Shown here: positions 44,901 to 53,002 of the stretch, in pieces
Layout of the letters: the number at the start of each line of letters is the position of its first letter
Position numbering within the stretch: position 1 is the stretch's first letter
Assembly: GCA_016887505.1 (NCBI GenBank)
Contig: CP069393.1
Span: forward strand, 2,131,001 to 2,195,000
Reading direction: 5' to 3'
DNA length: 64,000 nt
Origin: Clostridia bacterium
GTDB lineage: Bacteria > Bacillota > TC1 > UBA5767
Translations under genes and position numbers: made by a program
Notes under the pieces: generated by a model
What the model was told of the DNA's origin: nothing
The model's input: the letters and a program-made list of their open reading frames with translations, nothing else
Databases searched by the model: none

Positions 44901-44907
44901 CGAATAA
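41905..44907 (+). CDS. ygfK: YgfK, putative selenate-reductase-type flavoprotein
   Basis: 1,000 residues. An N-terminal TIM-barrel-like domain (about 1-420; resembles dihydropyrimidine dehydrogenase), then a cysteine-rich helical domain with CIAPCTVGCPIEQDIP, GTICDHQCMFKC, a GltD-like FAD/NAD part (VIGAGPAGLAAAWFL; second site VVAGAGNTAMDTARAA) and C-terminal ferredoxin clusters CLGCQEVCEICMEVCP and CNECGNCEIFCP. YgfK is known from E. coli as part of the selenium/purine cluster; it probably moves electrons between NAD(P)H and a pyrimidine- or purine-derived substrate. GTG 41905 has GAGGAGG upstream. Confidence 0.92.
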   Translation: MSDKMRQIPFGQLLDWCLQEYASESAIFGIPKEKFYRTENEGMKLFGEKLATPIGPAAGPNTQLAQNIVASYLAGSRFFELKTVQILDELEFPKPCIRAEDECYNTEWSTELSVQGAFEEYVKGWFLLYVLERELGLGKDKSFVFNMSVGYDLEGIKTPKVDAYIEGMKNASDTNIFKECKQTLLDRIDEFENVDASYVQAISPNICSSATLSTMHGCPPEEIESITRYLLGEKKLNTFIKMNPTLLGYDYVRKAFDDMGYDYIVLKEESFTHDLQYADGIAMVHRIMDYAKELNLGFGVKLSNTLPVQIKRGELPGDEMYMSGRSLYPLTINLATRVATEFDGKLPISYSGGADVFNIKAIYDAGIGPITLATTILKPGGYMRLNQMAALFADTQKADIIDVKALKKLADEAFSKETHRKEFRPVDSRKTDLELPLLDCFIAPCTVGCPIEQDIPQYLKLVSEKRYDEAFEVITTKNPLPGITGTICDHQCMFKCTRLDYEESLAIREMKKIAFDHAAKASIEKLTPASLTGDAKVAVIGAGPAGLAAAWFLRKGGLNVTVMDKESEAGGTVRYVIPDFRIPTETTMTDVEMIRKAGVEFKLGVKPEFSLEDLKKEYDYVFLGMGACKENNIKLSHSDVNVLNAISFLKDYKQGKEFDLGEHVVVAGAGNTAMDTARAATRLPGVKDVSIVYRRTKKQMPADAEELKMALEDGVLFKELLNPDSLSDGKLHCAVMELGELDESGRRRPKATGEFVDLACTTLISSIGEKVDDALLTRLGIGTENGLAKLSVTGETSVQNVYLGGDMKKGPSTVVKAIADATAAAKDILAKEKIEIDLSIKGFDLGEEKIWERKGNLELRKEATSEGERCLGCQEVCEICMEVCPNRANVAVEIDGRVQIIHIDGMCNECGNCEIFCPYSGAPYKEKFTLFWSEEDFQSSENKGFLLLRGGANPKFKIRLEEETVIEFDDTGKCDDALLDADIASLIYQCYLDYSWLFSE

Positions 44908-44952
44908 CTGAACGTGAATGATAAGTGTAAAACATCATAGACACGACATGGA

Positions 44953-44984
44953 AAAAGGGCTGAGATAAATTCAGCCCTTTTTTT
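44953..44984 (+). terminator. Terminator after ygfK
   Basis: AAAAGGGCTGA pairs with TCAGCCCTTTT, loop GATAAAT, ending in seven T. Confidence 0.88.
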
Positions 44985-45028
44985 GAAAAGTATGCATTTT
45001 TGGAAGGAGTTTTTTCTGTTTTTACGAA

Positions 45029-45034
45029 TATACT
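45029..45034 (+). promoter_or_regulatory. -10 element of the ssnA-xdh promoter
   Basis: TATACT lies just before operator candidate 3; the -35 region (about 45006-45011) is weak. Confidence 0.35.
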
Positions 45035-45035
45035 A

Positions 45036-45055
45036 TATGTATAGATGTTTAACAA
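45036..45055 (+). promoter_or_regulatory. Operator candidate 3 at ssnA
   Basis: Read on the minus strand it is TTGTTAAACATCTATACATA, matching the sites at 38671 and 38786. It covers the expected transcription start, which fits repression. Confidence 0.55.
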
Positions 45056-45071
45056 GAGAATGGAGGCAACG

Positions 45072-46400
45072 ATGTTACTTATTGGAAATGGTCGACTGAT
45101 TACTAGGGACTCGGAAAATCCTTATTTGGAAAACGGAGCGATAGTGATTGAAGGCAACAAGATTAAAGCAGTCGGTGCGACGGCAACGCTAAGAGCGAAG
45201 TATGCAGAAGCAGAATATATGGATGCCAGGGGAAGACTTATCATGCCGGGCATGATAAATGCGCACCAGCATTTTTATAGTACGCTGGCTAGAGGAATGG
45301 CCAATGATGTTCCTCCTGCACGAAAATTTAGCGATATTCTAAATAACCTTTGGTGGAAGCTAGATAAACTGCTGACCTTGGAAGATGTGTATTATAGTGC
45401 TGCTGTTCCCTTGATTGAGGGGATAAAAAATGGTGTAACTACGGTGATGGACCACCATGCTAGTCCCTATCACGTAGATGGTTCACTAGGTATGATCATG
45501 GAGGCAGGAAAAGATGCTGGCGTTCGCCTTTCGACCTGCTATGAGGTATCTGATCGTGATGGAATAGAAATAGCAGAGGCGGGTATCCGGGAGAATATGG
45601 CGGCTATCCGAGCTGGTAAGGCAGATGACTCCGATATGTTTAAAGGGATGTTTGGTTTGCATGCATCGATGACCATTTCGGATGAAACAATGGATAAATG
45701 TTTGGCAGCTATGGCTGGTGAAGATGCAGGATACCATGTGCATTGTGCCGAAGGTATAGAAGATGTAGACGATGCCATAGCAAAGTACGGCAAACGTGTT
45801 ATTACTCGTTGGAATGATTTTGGCATACTCAATGAGAATTCCATTGCCGTTCACTGTATTCATGTGAACGATGAAGAAATTGACATCCTAAGCGAGAGTA
45901 AAGTTAAAGTGGTGCACAACCCAGAGTCCAATATGGGCAATGCTGTAGGGTGTGCTCCGTTACTGGAGATGAAGCAGCGTGGTGTGAATCTTGGGCTCGG
46001 TACGGATGGCTATACCTTTGATATGTTTGAATCTTGGAAGGTAGGGAATATTATCCATAAGCATGTGATGCAAGATTCTAATGTTGCATGGGGTGAGTTG
46101 CCTGAGATGCTCTTTGAAGAAAATGCGAACATCGTCAATCAGCATTTTTCCGGACGTGTTGGAAAACTGAAAGAGGGCTTCTATGCAGATGTTATTGTCG
46201 TTGACTATAATCCACCCACACCAATGAATTCGGATAACCTGAACAGCCACTTACTTTTTGGGGTAATGGGCAGACAGGTTGATACGACTATCATTAACGG
46301 CAAGATCATTATGAAAGACAGAATTCTCCAAGGCATTGATGAGCAAGCAATCTATGCCAAATCCAGAGAAAGAGCAATCGAGGTCTGGAAACAGATATAA
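45072..46400 (+). CDS. ssnA: SsnA-type amidohydrolase
   Basis: 442 residues. Amidohydrolase barrel with MPGMINAHQHFYS (metal His pair), HVHCAEG, SIAVHCIHV and LGTDGYTFDMF (metal Asp). It matches SsnA, a putative aminohydrolase/chlorohydrolase-like enzyme of the yge-xdh clusters, likely deaminating a purine or ring-opened product such as guanine-like compounds. ATG 45072 is preceded by GGAGG; the open frame extends to 45045 but that part overlaps the operator. First gene of the xdh unit. Confidence 0.92.
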   Translation: MLLIGNGRLITRDSENPYLENGAIVIEGNKIKAVGATATLRAKYAEAEYMDARGRLIMPGMINAHQHFYSTLARGMANDVPPARKFSDILNNLWWKLDKLLTLEDVYYSAAVPLIEGIKNGVTTVMDHHASPYHVDGSLGMIMEAGKDAGVRLSTCYEVSDRDGIEIAEAGIRENMAAIRAGKADDSDMFKGMFGLHASMTISDETMDKCLAAMAGEDAGYHVHCAEGIEDVDDAIAKYGKRVITRWNDFGILNENSIAVHCIHVNDEEIDILSESKVKVVHNPESNMGNAVGCAPLLEMKQRGVNLGLGTDGYTFDMFESWKVGNIIHKHVMQDSNVAWGELPEMLFEENANIVNQHFSGRVGKLKEGFYADVIVVDYNPPTPMNSDNLNSHLLFGVMGRQVDTTIINGKIIMKDRILQGIDEQAIYAKSRERAIEVWKQI

Positions 46401-46421
46401 GAGTTGTAGGGAGGAGAGGTT

Positions 46422-48728
46422 ATGGATTTTACTACTGTTGGTAAGAGTTATAAGAGGAAAGACGCTGCTGCCAAAGTGACAGGTAAGGCGCAGTACACAA
46501 GGGATATTGGCAGACGGAATATGTTGTATGCCAAAGTGAAGCGTAGCACCATCGCCCATGGCAATGTGATTCGCATTGATGCAAGTAAGGCGGAGGCTTT
46601 GGAAGGGGTAATTAAAGTATTTACACCGGACAATCTTCCCTGTGGTGTATATCCGACTGCGGGCCATCCACATAGCTTGGATCCCGCGCATCAAGATATA
46701 GCGGACAGAATGGCACTAACGAAGAAGGTACGTTTTTATGGAGATGAAGTAGCTGCCGTTGTAGCAGTAGATGAATTAACGGCTAAGAAGGCGCTAGACC
46801 TGATCGAGGTGGAATACGAAGAGCTTCCTTTCTATCTAGACGCGGAAGAAGCATTGAAGGAAGATGCAGTTGAAATTCATGAAAATAGCAAAAATATCAT
46901 CGGACATAATTCTTATACGGTGGGAGATGTAGACATCCGCGAAGCATTCGCTATGGCTGACTATGTTTTTGAAGATGTATTGGAAGTAAAGCCGGTGCAG
47001 CATTGCCACCTAGAGAATCACGTAGCCTATGCCTATACAGAAGGTAATGGACGTCTTGTGGTGATGAGTTCCACCCAGATTCCTCATATTTGTAGAAGAA
47101 TCCTATCTCAGGCACTAAGTATACCTGCTGGTATGATCCGAGTGATTAAGCCCATTATTGGTGGTGGATTTGGAAACAAGCAGGATATATGCATTGAACC
47201 ACTAGTGGCCGCCATGTCATTGGCCCTAGGGGGTAAACCTGTTATGTATGATATGGACAGGGAAGAATGCATGAGTTGTACAAGAACGAGACATGGCGCA
47301 CGCTTCTATATGAAGACTGCTGTTAGAAAAGATGGACGTTTTCTTGCAAAAGAGCTCACGACGTATGGCAATGGTGGTGCCTATGCAGCCCATGGCCATT
47401 CACAAGTAGGTAAAATGGGAGGCAATTTCTACCGTACATATCCTGCAGAACTAGCAACCAAATACGAAGGGTATACGGCCTATACGAACTGCTCAGTGGC
47501 GGCGGCCATGCGGGCATATGGTATTCCGCAGATTACGTTTGCTGTTGAATCCCATGTGGATAATATTGCCAAAGCCATGAATATGGATCCAATAAAACTA
47601 CGCGAAATGAACATGGTAAAACAGGGATTCAAGGATAAATTGTCTGGTGTAACCATCAACACATGTGGTTTACCTGAAGTCATCAAGACGGCGAAGGAAT
47701 ACATTCATTGGGATGCCAAACGAGCAGAATATGCTCATCAAACGGGTGATAAGCGCCGAGGTGTGGGCTTTTCACTATTTAGCTACCCAACTTCTACTTG
47801 GCCGGTAGCCCTAGAAATTGCTGGAGCTCGTATGGTTATGAACCAGGACGGTTCAATCTGCCTGCAGATGGGCGCAACGGAGATAGGACAGGGTGCGGCT
47901 ACCGTATTTAGCCAAATGGCCGCTGAAACCATCGGCCTTACATTTGATATGGTTCATTTTGAAGAATTTACAGATACAGATATTTGTCCGTTCGATACGG
48001 GTGCTTATGCATCTAGACAGACCTATGTCGGCGGTAAAGCAGTCAAGAAGGCTGGGCTGATTATTAAGGATAAGATCTTAGTGCGAGCGGCGGAACTTTT
48101 GAGCTTAGAAAAGGGTGATTTGGACATAGAAGGTGGATACATCATACGAATAGACAACGGAGAAAAAGTATCTAGTGTTGAAGATATTGCAATGGATTCT
48201 TACTATAACCGGCATACTGCGGATACGATTTCAACAGATATCACGGCTACGGTGGAAACCAACGGTATTGCCTTCGGTGGTAGTGCTGCTGAAGTTGAAG
48301 TAGATATTCGTACTGGACGAGTAGAAATACTCAAGCTGATAAATGTCCATGATTCCGGAAAAATCATCAACCCTGTTCTTGCAGAAGGACAAGTGCATGG
48401 CGGGATGAGTATGTCGCTAGGATATGCCTTGTCCGAGGTGATGCTGTACAATCCAAAAAATGGTGCACCCAGAAATAACAACCTGTTGGACTATAAGCTC
48501 CCGACAATCATGGATACGCCGAAATTGGATGTTGGCTTTGTGGAATTGTATGAACCGACAGGCGCATACGGTAATAAGGCACTCGGAGAGCCGCCTACCA
48601 TTACGCCAGCACCTGCTATCCGGAATGCTATTTTGCATGCCACTGGTGTAACGGTGAACCAGTTGCCGATGAACCCGCAGGGATTGTTTGAGCATTTTGG
48701 TGCAGCCGGCTTAATTGAGGAGGTATAG
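46422..48728 (+). CDS. xdhA: Molybdenum hydroxylase large subunit (XdhA-like)
   Basis: 768 residues, standalone molybdopterin subunit of the xanthine dehydrogenase family. Cofactor motifs: IIGGGFGNKQD, MRAYGIPQ, GATEIGQGA; the catalytic Glu is Glu723 in ALGEPPTITPAP. With the two small genes that follow it makes a heterotrimeric purine or aromatic hydroxylase (Mo, FAD, 2Fe-2S). In yge clusters such enzymes oxidise hypoxanthine/xanthine and are often selenium-dependent; no Se signal can be read here. AGGAGAGG precedes ATG. Confidence 0.93.
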   Translation: MDFTTVGKSYKRKDAAAKVTGKAQYTRDIGRRNMLYAKVKRSTIAHGNVIRIDASKAEALEGVIKVFTPDNLPCGVYPTAGHPHSLDPAHQDIADRMALTKKVRFYGDEVAAVVAVDELTAKKALDLIEVEYEELPFYLDAEEALKEDAVEIHENSKNIIGHNSYTVGDVDIREAFAMADYVFEDVLEVKPVQHCHLENHVAYAYTEGNGRLVVMSSTQIPHICRRILSQALSIPAGMIRVIKPIIGGGFGNKQDICIEPLVAAMSLALGGKPVMYDMDREECMSCTRTRHGARFYMKTAVRKDGRFLAKELTTYGNGGAYAAHGHSQVGKMGGNFYRTYPAELATKYEGYTAYTNCSVAAAMRAYGIPQITFAVESHVDNIAKAMNMDPIKLREMNMVKQGFKDKLSGVTINTCGLPEVIKTAKEYIHWDAKRAEYAHQTGDKRRGVGFSLFSYPTSTWPVALEIAGARMVMNQDGSICLQMGATEIGQGAATVFSQMAAETIGLTFDMVHFEEFTDTDICPFDTGAYASRQTYVGGKAVKKAGLIIKDKILVRAAELLSLEKGDLDIEGGYIIRIDNGEKVSSVEDIAMDSYYNRHTADTISTDITATVETNGIAFGGSAAEVEVDIRTGRVEILKLINVHDSGKIINPVLAEGQVHGGMSMSLGYALSEVMLYNPKNGAPRNNNLLDYKLPTIMDTPKLDVGFVELYEPTGAYGNKALGEPPTITPAPAIRNAILHATGVTVNQLPMNPQGLFEHFGAAGLIEEV

Positions 48729-48731
48729 CAA

Positions 48732-49601
48732 ATGTACGATATTTCTAAATACAAAGAAGCGACTAGTGTCGAGGAGGCATTGAGATATTTAGGAGATGAC
48801 CCCAAGAGTATAGCCATAGCTGCTGGATCCGATGTCTTAATTAAAATCAGAGAAGGCAAGTTGGCTGGCGCTAGCTTGGTCAGTATTATCAAGATTGAAG
48901 AGTTGAAGCACATAACCATAGACGACGAAGAAAATATTCATATCGGCCCCTTGGTAAATTTCACGCAGCTTGAAGAAGATGCCATTATTAAGGAACGGAT
49001 TGGCTATCTGGGCAAGGCTGGCGGAACGATGGGAGGCCCCCAACTTAGAAACATCGCTACCATAGGAGGGAATATCTGCAATGGTGCTACCTCCGCAGAT
49101 TCTGGTTCGACCCTGGTATGTCTAAATGCTGAACTAGTGCTTACTTCTGAGGGAGGGCAACGCATACTGCCTATTGAAAAATTCTACATTGGACCGGGAA
49201 AAGTAGACTTGAAACCGGGAGAACTCCTGACTGACATTATCATCCGGAAAGATGAATATGCCGGGTATGAAGGCAAGTATACTAAGTTTGCTCAGAGAAA
49301 ATCTATGGATATTGCAACCATTGGTTGTGCTGTGATGATTAAAAAAGAAGGAAATACAATCAAAGACTTGCGCTTAGGCTATGGTGTAGCAGCACCGACA
49401 CCAGTTCGTTGCCCAATAACCGAAAAATTTGCGAAGGGCCTTGAACTGACAAGGGAAAATGCGCAGGCTATTGGTAAAAAAGCGCTCGAAGATGTGAGCC
49501 CGAGGGATTCTTGGCGAGGTTCTAAAGCGTACCGAGAGCAACTCATCAAAGTGTTGGCGGAACGCGCCATCATAGATATAGCTGAAGGCGGGGGTGAATA
49601 G
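48732..49601 (+). CDS. xdhB: FAD subunit of molybdenum hydroxylase (XdhB-like)
   Basis: 289 residues of the CO dehydrogenase/xanthine dehydrogenase medium subunit family. FAD motifs AAGSDVLIKIREG and TIGGNICNGATSADS are clear, and the C-terminal domain (about 170-285) has GYGVAAPTPVRC. It relays electrons from the iron-sulfur subunit to NAD or another acceptor. Starts 3 nt after the Mo subunit. Confidence 0.94.
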   Translation: MYDISKYKEATSVEEALRYLGDDPKSIAIAAGSDVLIKIREGKLAGASLVSIIKIEELKHITIDDEENIHIGPLVNFTQLEEDAIIKERIGYLGKAGGTMGGPQLRNIATIGGNICNGATSADSGSTLVCLNAELVLTSEGGQRILPIEKFYIGPGKVDLKPGELLTDIIIRKDEYAGYEGKYTKFAQRKSMDIATIGCAVMIKKEGNTIKDLRLGYGVAAPTPVRCPITEKFAKGLELTRENAQAIGKKALEDVSPRDSWRGSKAYREQLIKVLAERAIIDIAEGGGE

Positions 49602-49602
49602 T

Positions 49603-50067
49603 ATGCTAAAAAAAATCAGTTTAACAGTGAATGGAACCAAAAGAAGCGTAGAAATTGACGAGCGGGAGTCCTTGCTCGAGGTTTTGCGTGATAAATTGGG
49701 TCTTACTTCTGTAAAACAGGGATGCGGGGTCGGAGAATGCGGTGCATGTGCTGTATTAATTGACGGGATAAGCATCGATAGCTGCATCTATTTGGCTTCT
49801 TGGGCGGATGGCAAGGAAATTCGTACAGTGGAAGGTTTGGAAGTAGACGGGAAACTGTCTGAGGTACAACAGGCCTTTGTTGATGAGGGAGCGGTCCAAT
49901 GTGGATTTTGTATCCCTGGTTTTGTAATTTCGGCAACCGAGCTCAAGGAAAGTGGCAAGAAATATACCAGGGACGAGGTTAGAAGAGCCTTGTCTGGACA
50001 CTTGTGCCGTTGTACAGGCTACCAAAAAATCGTAGAGGCGACGGAGAAAGCGCTCGAGAAAAAGTAA
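49603..50067 (+). CDS. xdhC: 2Fe-2S subunit of molybdenum hydroxylase (XdhC-like)
   Basis: 154 residues with both 2Fe-2S sites: plant-type CGVGECGACAVLIDG...C and the helical CGFCIPG ... CRCTGY. ATG 49603 lies one base after the FAD-subunit stop; GTG 49594 is an alternative overlapping start. Completes the heterotrimer. Confidence 0.94.
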   Translation: MLKKISLTVNGTKRSVEIDERESLLEVLRDKLGLTSVKQGCGVGECGACAVLIDGISIDSCIYLASWADGKEIRTVEGLEVDGKLSEVQQAFVDEGAVQCGFCIPGFVISATELKESGKKYTRDEVRRALSGHLCRCTGYQKIVEATEKALEKK

Positions 50068-50083
50068 ACGGAAGGTACATATT

Positions 50084-52843
50084 ATGAAAGAGATCAGATT
50101 TACTTTGAATGGAGAGAAGATGCATGCTGAGGTGGACGGAGAGCAAAAACTCCTCGGCTATTTGCGAAATGAGACGCATCTGTATAGTGTGAAGAATGGT
50201 TGTAATACTGGCCAGTGTGGTGCTTGTACCGTCATCATTGATGGAAAAGCGAAACGAGCTTGTGTGACCAAGATGGAAAAATTGGATGGTGCCGTGATTG
50301 AGACACTGGAGAATTTACACAAAGATGGGTCACTGCATCCTATTCAGAAAGCGTTTATCCAAGGTGGGGCGATTCAGTGTGGTTTTTGTACTCCAGGTAT
50401 GATTATGGCCACCAAAGCCCTTTTGGATGTGAACCAAGACCCAAGTGATGAAGAAATTAAGCAGGCGTTGAAGTTTAATATCTGTCGTTGTACCGGCTAT
50501 GTTGCGATTTTGGAATCGGTACGTTTGGCAGGAAGATTTCTCAGGGGTGAGGAAGAATACCATGAGCCACAGGGCGATTTGGGTGTAGGAAAGTCTCCGT
50601 ATGGAAGAGATGTGGTGGCCAAGGCGATGGGCTTGCCCATCTTTGCGGACGACCGTTCTTTCGAAAATATGCTATACGGTAAATTGGTATACGCAAATAG
50701 GCCGCACGCCAAAATAGTATCCATTGATACTAGCAAGGCTGAAGCAATGGAAGGCGTAGAAACTGTCGCGACACATAAGGATATCCCAGGGTTTGACCGC
50801 TTTGGGTTAATTAACAAGAATCAGCAGATCCTAGCTGAAGATGAGGTCATTTTTGTAGGCGACCCAGTAGCAGTAGTATATGCTGAGACGCTAGAAATTG
50901 CCGAACAAGCAGCCAAACTGGTCGAGGTGGAGTATAAGGACTTACCAGGGGTGTTTACGCCCCAAGAGGCCATAGAATCGGATACAGTGTTCTTTCATGG
51001 CAAGAAGACCCTCAGTGAAACACAGGTGCACCGTGGTGACATAGAAAAGGGATTTGCACAAGCTGACGTGATCGTCGAGAATGAGTTTTACGTGCCTTTT
51101 GTGGAGCATGCTTATTTAGAACCGGAATGTGGTTTGTCCCACTATGATAGCAAGGGTGTTTTAGTCTTGTTAAGTTCCAGCCAAGGAAGCTACTCCTTTA
51201 AAACCATGATGATGGATATGTTGAAATTATCTGGGGATGAGGTACGGGTAATTGCTACCCCGGCCGGTGGAGCTTTCGGGGGTAAAGAGGAACCTACGGT
51301 TCAGTTACACTGTGCCTTGGGAACATATTTGACAAAAAGGCCAGTCAAAATAACCATGACCAGGGAAGAGTCCATTATGGCTTCTACCAAACGGCATGCT
51401 GAATGGCTAAATTACAAATTGGGTGCTAAGAAGGATGGTACACTGGTGGCCTTCAAGGGTGAAGCGCTGGTGGATACCGGGGCGTATGATTCGTTGGGAG
51501 CTCCTGTAACCTTTAGAACGGGAGTCTGCACAGCAGGCCCATATAGTATTCCCAATGTGGAAACCAAATCCACTAGTTACTACACCAACAATACGCCAGG
51601 AGGAGCCTTCCGTGGCTTTGGCAGTACGCAGGTAGCTTTTGCTTCCGAAGTGATGATGGATATGTTGGCTGAAAAATTAGGAATGGATCCTATCGACTTG
51701 CGTTTAAAGAACGCATTGAGACCAGGCTGGCAGACCATTACCGGACAGACCGTGGAACCAGGCACAGGATTGATTGGCACCATTGAGGTGGTGCGAGATT
51801 CATGGGAAAAACAAAAGGATAACTTCAAACCTTCTGGACCAAACAAGAAAATCGGTATTGGCTTTGCCTCTGCATACAAGAATGTAGGTTTAGGCACTGG
51901 CCTAAACGATAAGGCTGGGGCAGTCTTTGACCTTGTGGATGGGGAGATTACTGTATACCAAGGAGCATCTGAGATGGGCCAGGGTACAGGTATTGTAATG
52001 GGACAAATTGCGGCAACGGCTACAGGAATCCCTTACAAGGCCATTCGTGTCATTTCCAACGATACTGGTCTTTGTCCAGACGGGGAAGAAACCACAGCCT
52101 CTAGACAAGTATATATTTCCGGGCATGCCATAAAGTCTGCTGGCGAGGGATTTATGGATAACTTGAGATACTTTATCCTGAAGCACTTCGGTTTAGAAAG
52201 TGCTCAAATTCGTTATCTAACCGAAGGCATTGAAGATACTCGGACTGGAAACGTTATTTCCTGGCAAACGATTGGTGATAAGTTGCAGGAAACGGGAGAA
52301 AGCGTGCGCTTTGAAGTGGAACATTCCGCTCCGGACACCGTTCCACTACCGGCCAACAACTTGCCCAAAGAGGGAGATGACCCTCAAGAGTATAAGATTC
52401 ACTCCCAATACTGCTATGCAAGCCAAATGGCTATAGTAGAAGTAGATGAAACGACTGGCGACTATAGGGTCTTAAAGATTATTGCAGCCAATGATCTTGG
52501 TAAAGCCATTAATCCAAAGCAGGTTGAAGGCCAGATTGCCGGCGGAACTCTGATGGGAGTCGGGTATGGGACTAGCGAAGCATACATACAGGAAAAAGGA
52601 ATCGTAAAAACGAAGACCTTAGCCAAGTGTGGTGTTCCTAAAATTACCGATGCCCCTGATATTGAATGCTTGATTGTAGAAGAACCGGTGCTGGATGGAC
52701 CATATGGTGCCAAGGGCATGGGGGAACTTCCAGTTAATCCGGCAGCACCAGCCATTGTGAATGCAATTTACAATGCTGTAGGTGTTCGTATTACTTCTTT
52801 GCCTGCCACCAAGGATAAGGTAGCGAAGGCGCTGGGGCTGTAG
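50084..52843 (+). CDS. xdhD: Fused 2Fe-2S/molybdenum hydroxylase (XdhD-like)
   Basis: 919 residues in one chain: two 2Fe-2S domains (CNTGQCGACTVIIDG; CGFCTPGM ... CRCTGY) in the first about 160, then a molybdopterin domain with GGAFGGKEEPT, GGAFRGFGS, GASEMGQGTG and catalytic Glu881 in GMGELPVNPAAP. No FAD domain, as in Desulfovibrio aldehyde oxidoreductase and E. coli XdhD. In purine clusters this form is linked to hypoxanthine or other purine oxidation. It may share the FAD subunit just upstream or use a ferredoxin. A strong terminator follows. Confidence 0.93.
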   Translation: MKEIRFTLNGEKMHAEVDGEQKLLGYLRNETHLYSVKNGCNTGQCGACTVIIDGKAKRACVTKMEKLDGAVIETLENLHKDGSLHPIQKAFIQGGAIQCGFCTPGMIMATKALLDVNQDPSDEEIKQALKFNICRCTGYVAILESVRLAGRFLRGEEEYHEPQGDLGVGKSPYGRDVVAKAMGLPIFADDRSFENMLYGKLVYANRPHAKIVSIDTSKAEAMEGVETVATHKDIPGFDRFGLINKNQQILAEDEVIFVGDPVAVVYAETLEIAEQAAKLVEVEYKDLPGVFTPQEAIESDTVFFHGKKTLSETQVHRGDIEKGFAQADVIVENEFYVPFVEHAYLEPECGLSHYDSKGVLVLLSSSQGSYSFKTMMMDMLKLSGDEVRVIATPAGGAFGGKEEPTVQLHCALGTYLTKRPVKITMTREESIMASTKRHAEWLNYKLGAKKDGTLVAFKGEALVDTGAYDSLGAPVTFRTGVCTAGPYSIPNVETKSTSYYTNNTPGGAFRGFGSTQVAFASEVMMDMLAEKLGMDPIDLRLKNALRPGWQTITGQTVEPGTGLIGTIEVVRDSWEKQKDNFKPSGPNKKIGIGFASAYKNVGLGTGLNDKAGAVFDLVDGEITVYQGASEMGQGTGIVMGQIAATATGIPYKAIRVISNDTGLCPDGEETTASRQVYISGHAIKSAGEGFMDNLRYFILKHFGLESAQIRYLTEGIEDTRTGNVISWQTIGDKLQETGESVRFEVEHSAPDTVPLPANNLPKEGDDPQEYKIHSQYCYASQMAIVEVDETTGDYRVLKIIAANDLGKAINPKQVEGQIAGGTLMGVGYGTSEAYIQEKGIVKTKTLAKCGVPKITDAPDIECLIVEEPVLDGPYGAKGMGELPVNPAAPAIVNAIYNAVGVRITSLPATKDKVAKALGL

Positions 52844-52874
52844 AATATTGATAAAAAAATAGGACAAGTAGTGG

Positions 52875-52912
52875 ATGTTCTCACAGGCTATATACCTGTG
52901 AGAACATTTTCA
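52875..52912 (+). terminator. Terminator of the xdh operon
   Basis: ATGTTCTCACAGG pairs with CCTGTGAGAACAT (13 bp), loop CTATATA, then TTTTCATTTT. Confidence 0.9.
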
Positions 52913-52922
52913 TTTTCTTTGA

Positions 52923-52953
52923 TTGACAAGTAAACGAGCAAGGAGGTAATATA
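52923..52953 (+). promoter_or_regulatory. Promoter candidate for tuf
   Basis: TTGACA (52923-52928) and TAATAT (52948-52953) with a long 19-bp spacer; 50 nt before the start codon. Confidence 0.4.
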
Positions 52954-53002
52954 TACGTAATTGAGATTCGATGTCCGTGTATCCAAAGGAGGAAACCATA
53001 TT

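Noticed and set aside
52961-53002. N-terminal extension of EF-Tu
   Set aside because: EF-Tu begins [15 protein letters not shown] 53003 has the GGAGG site.
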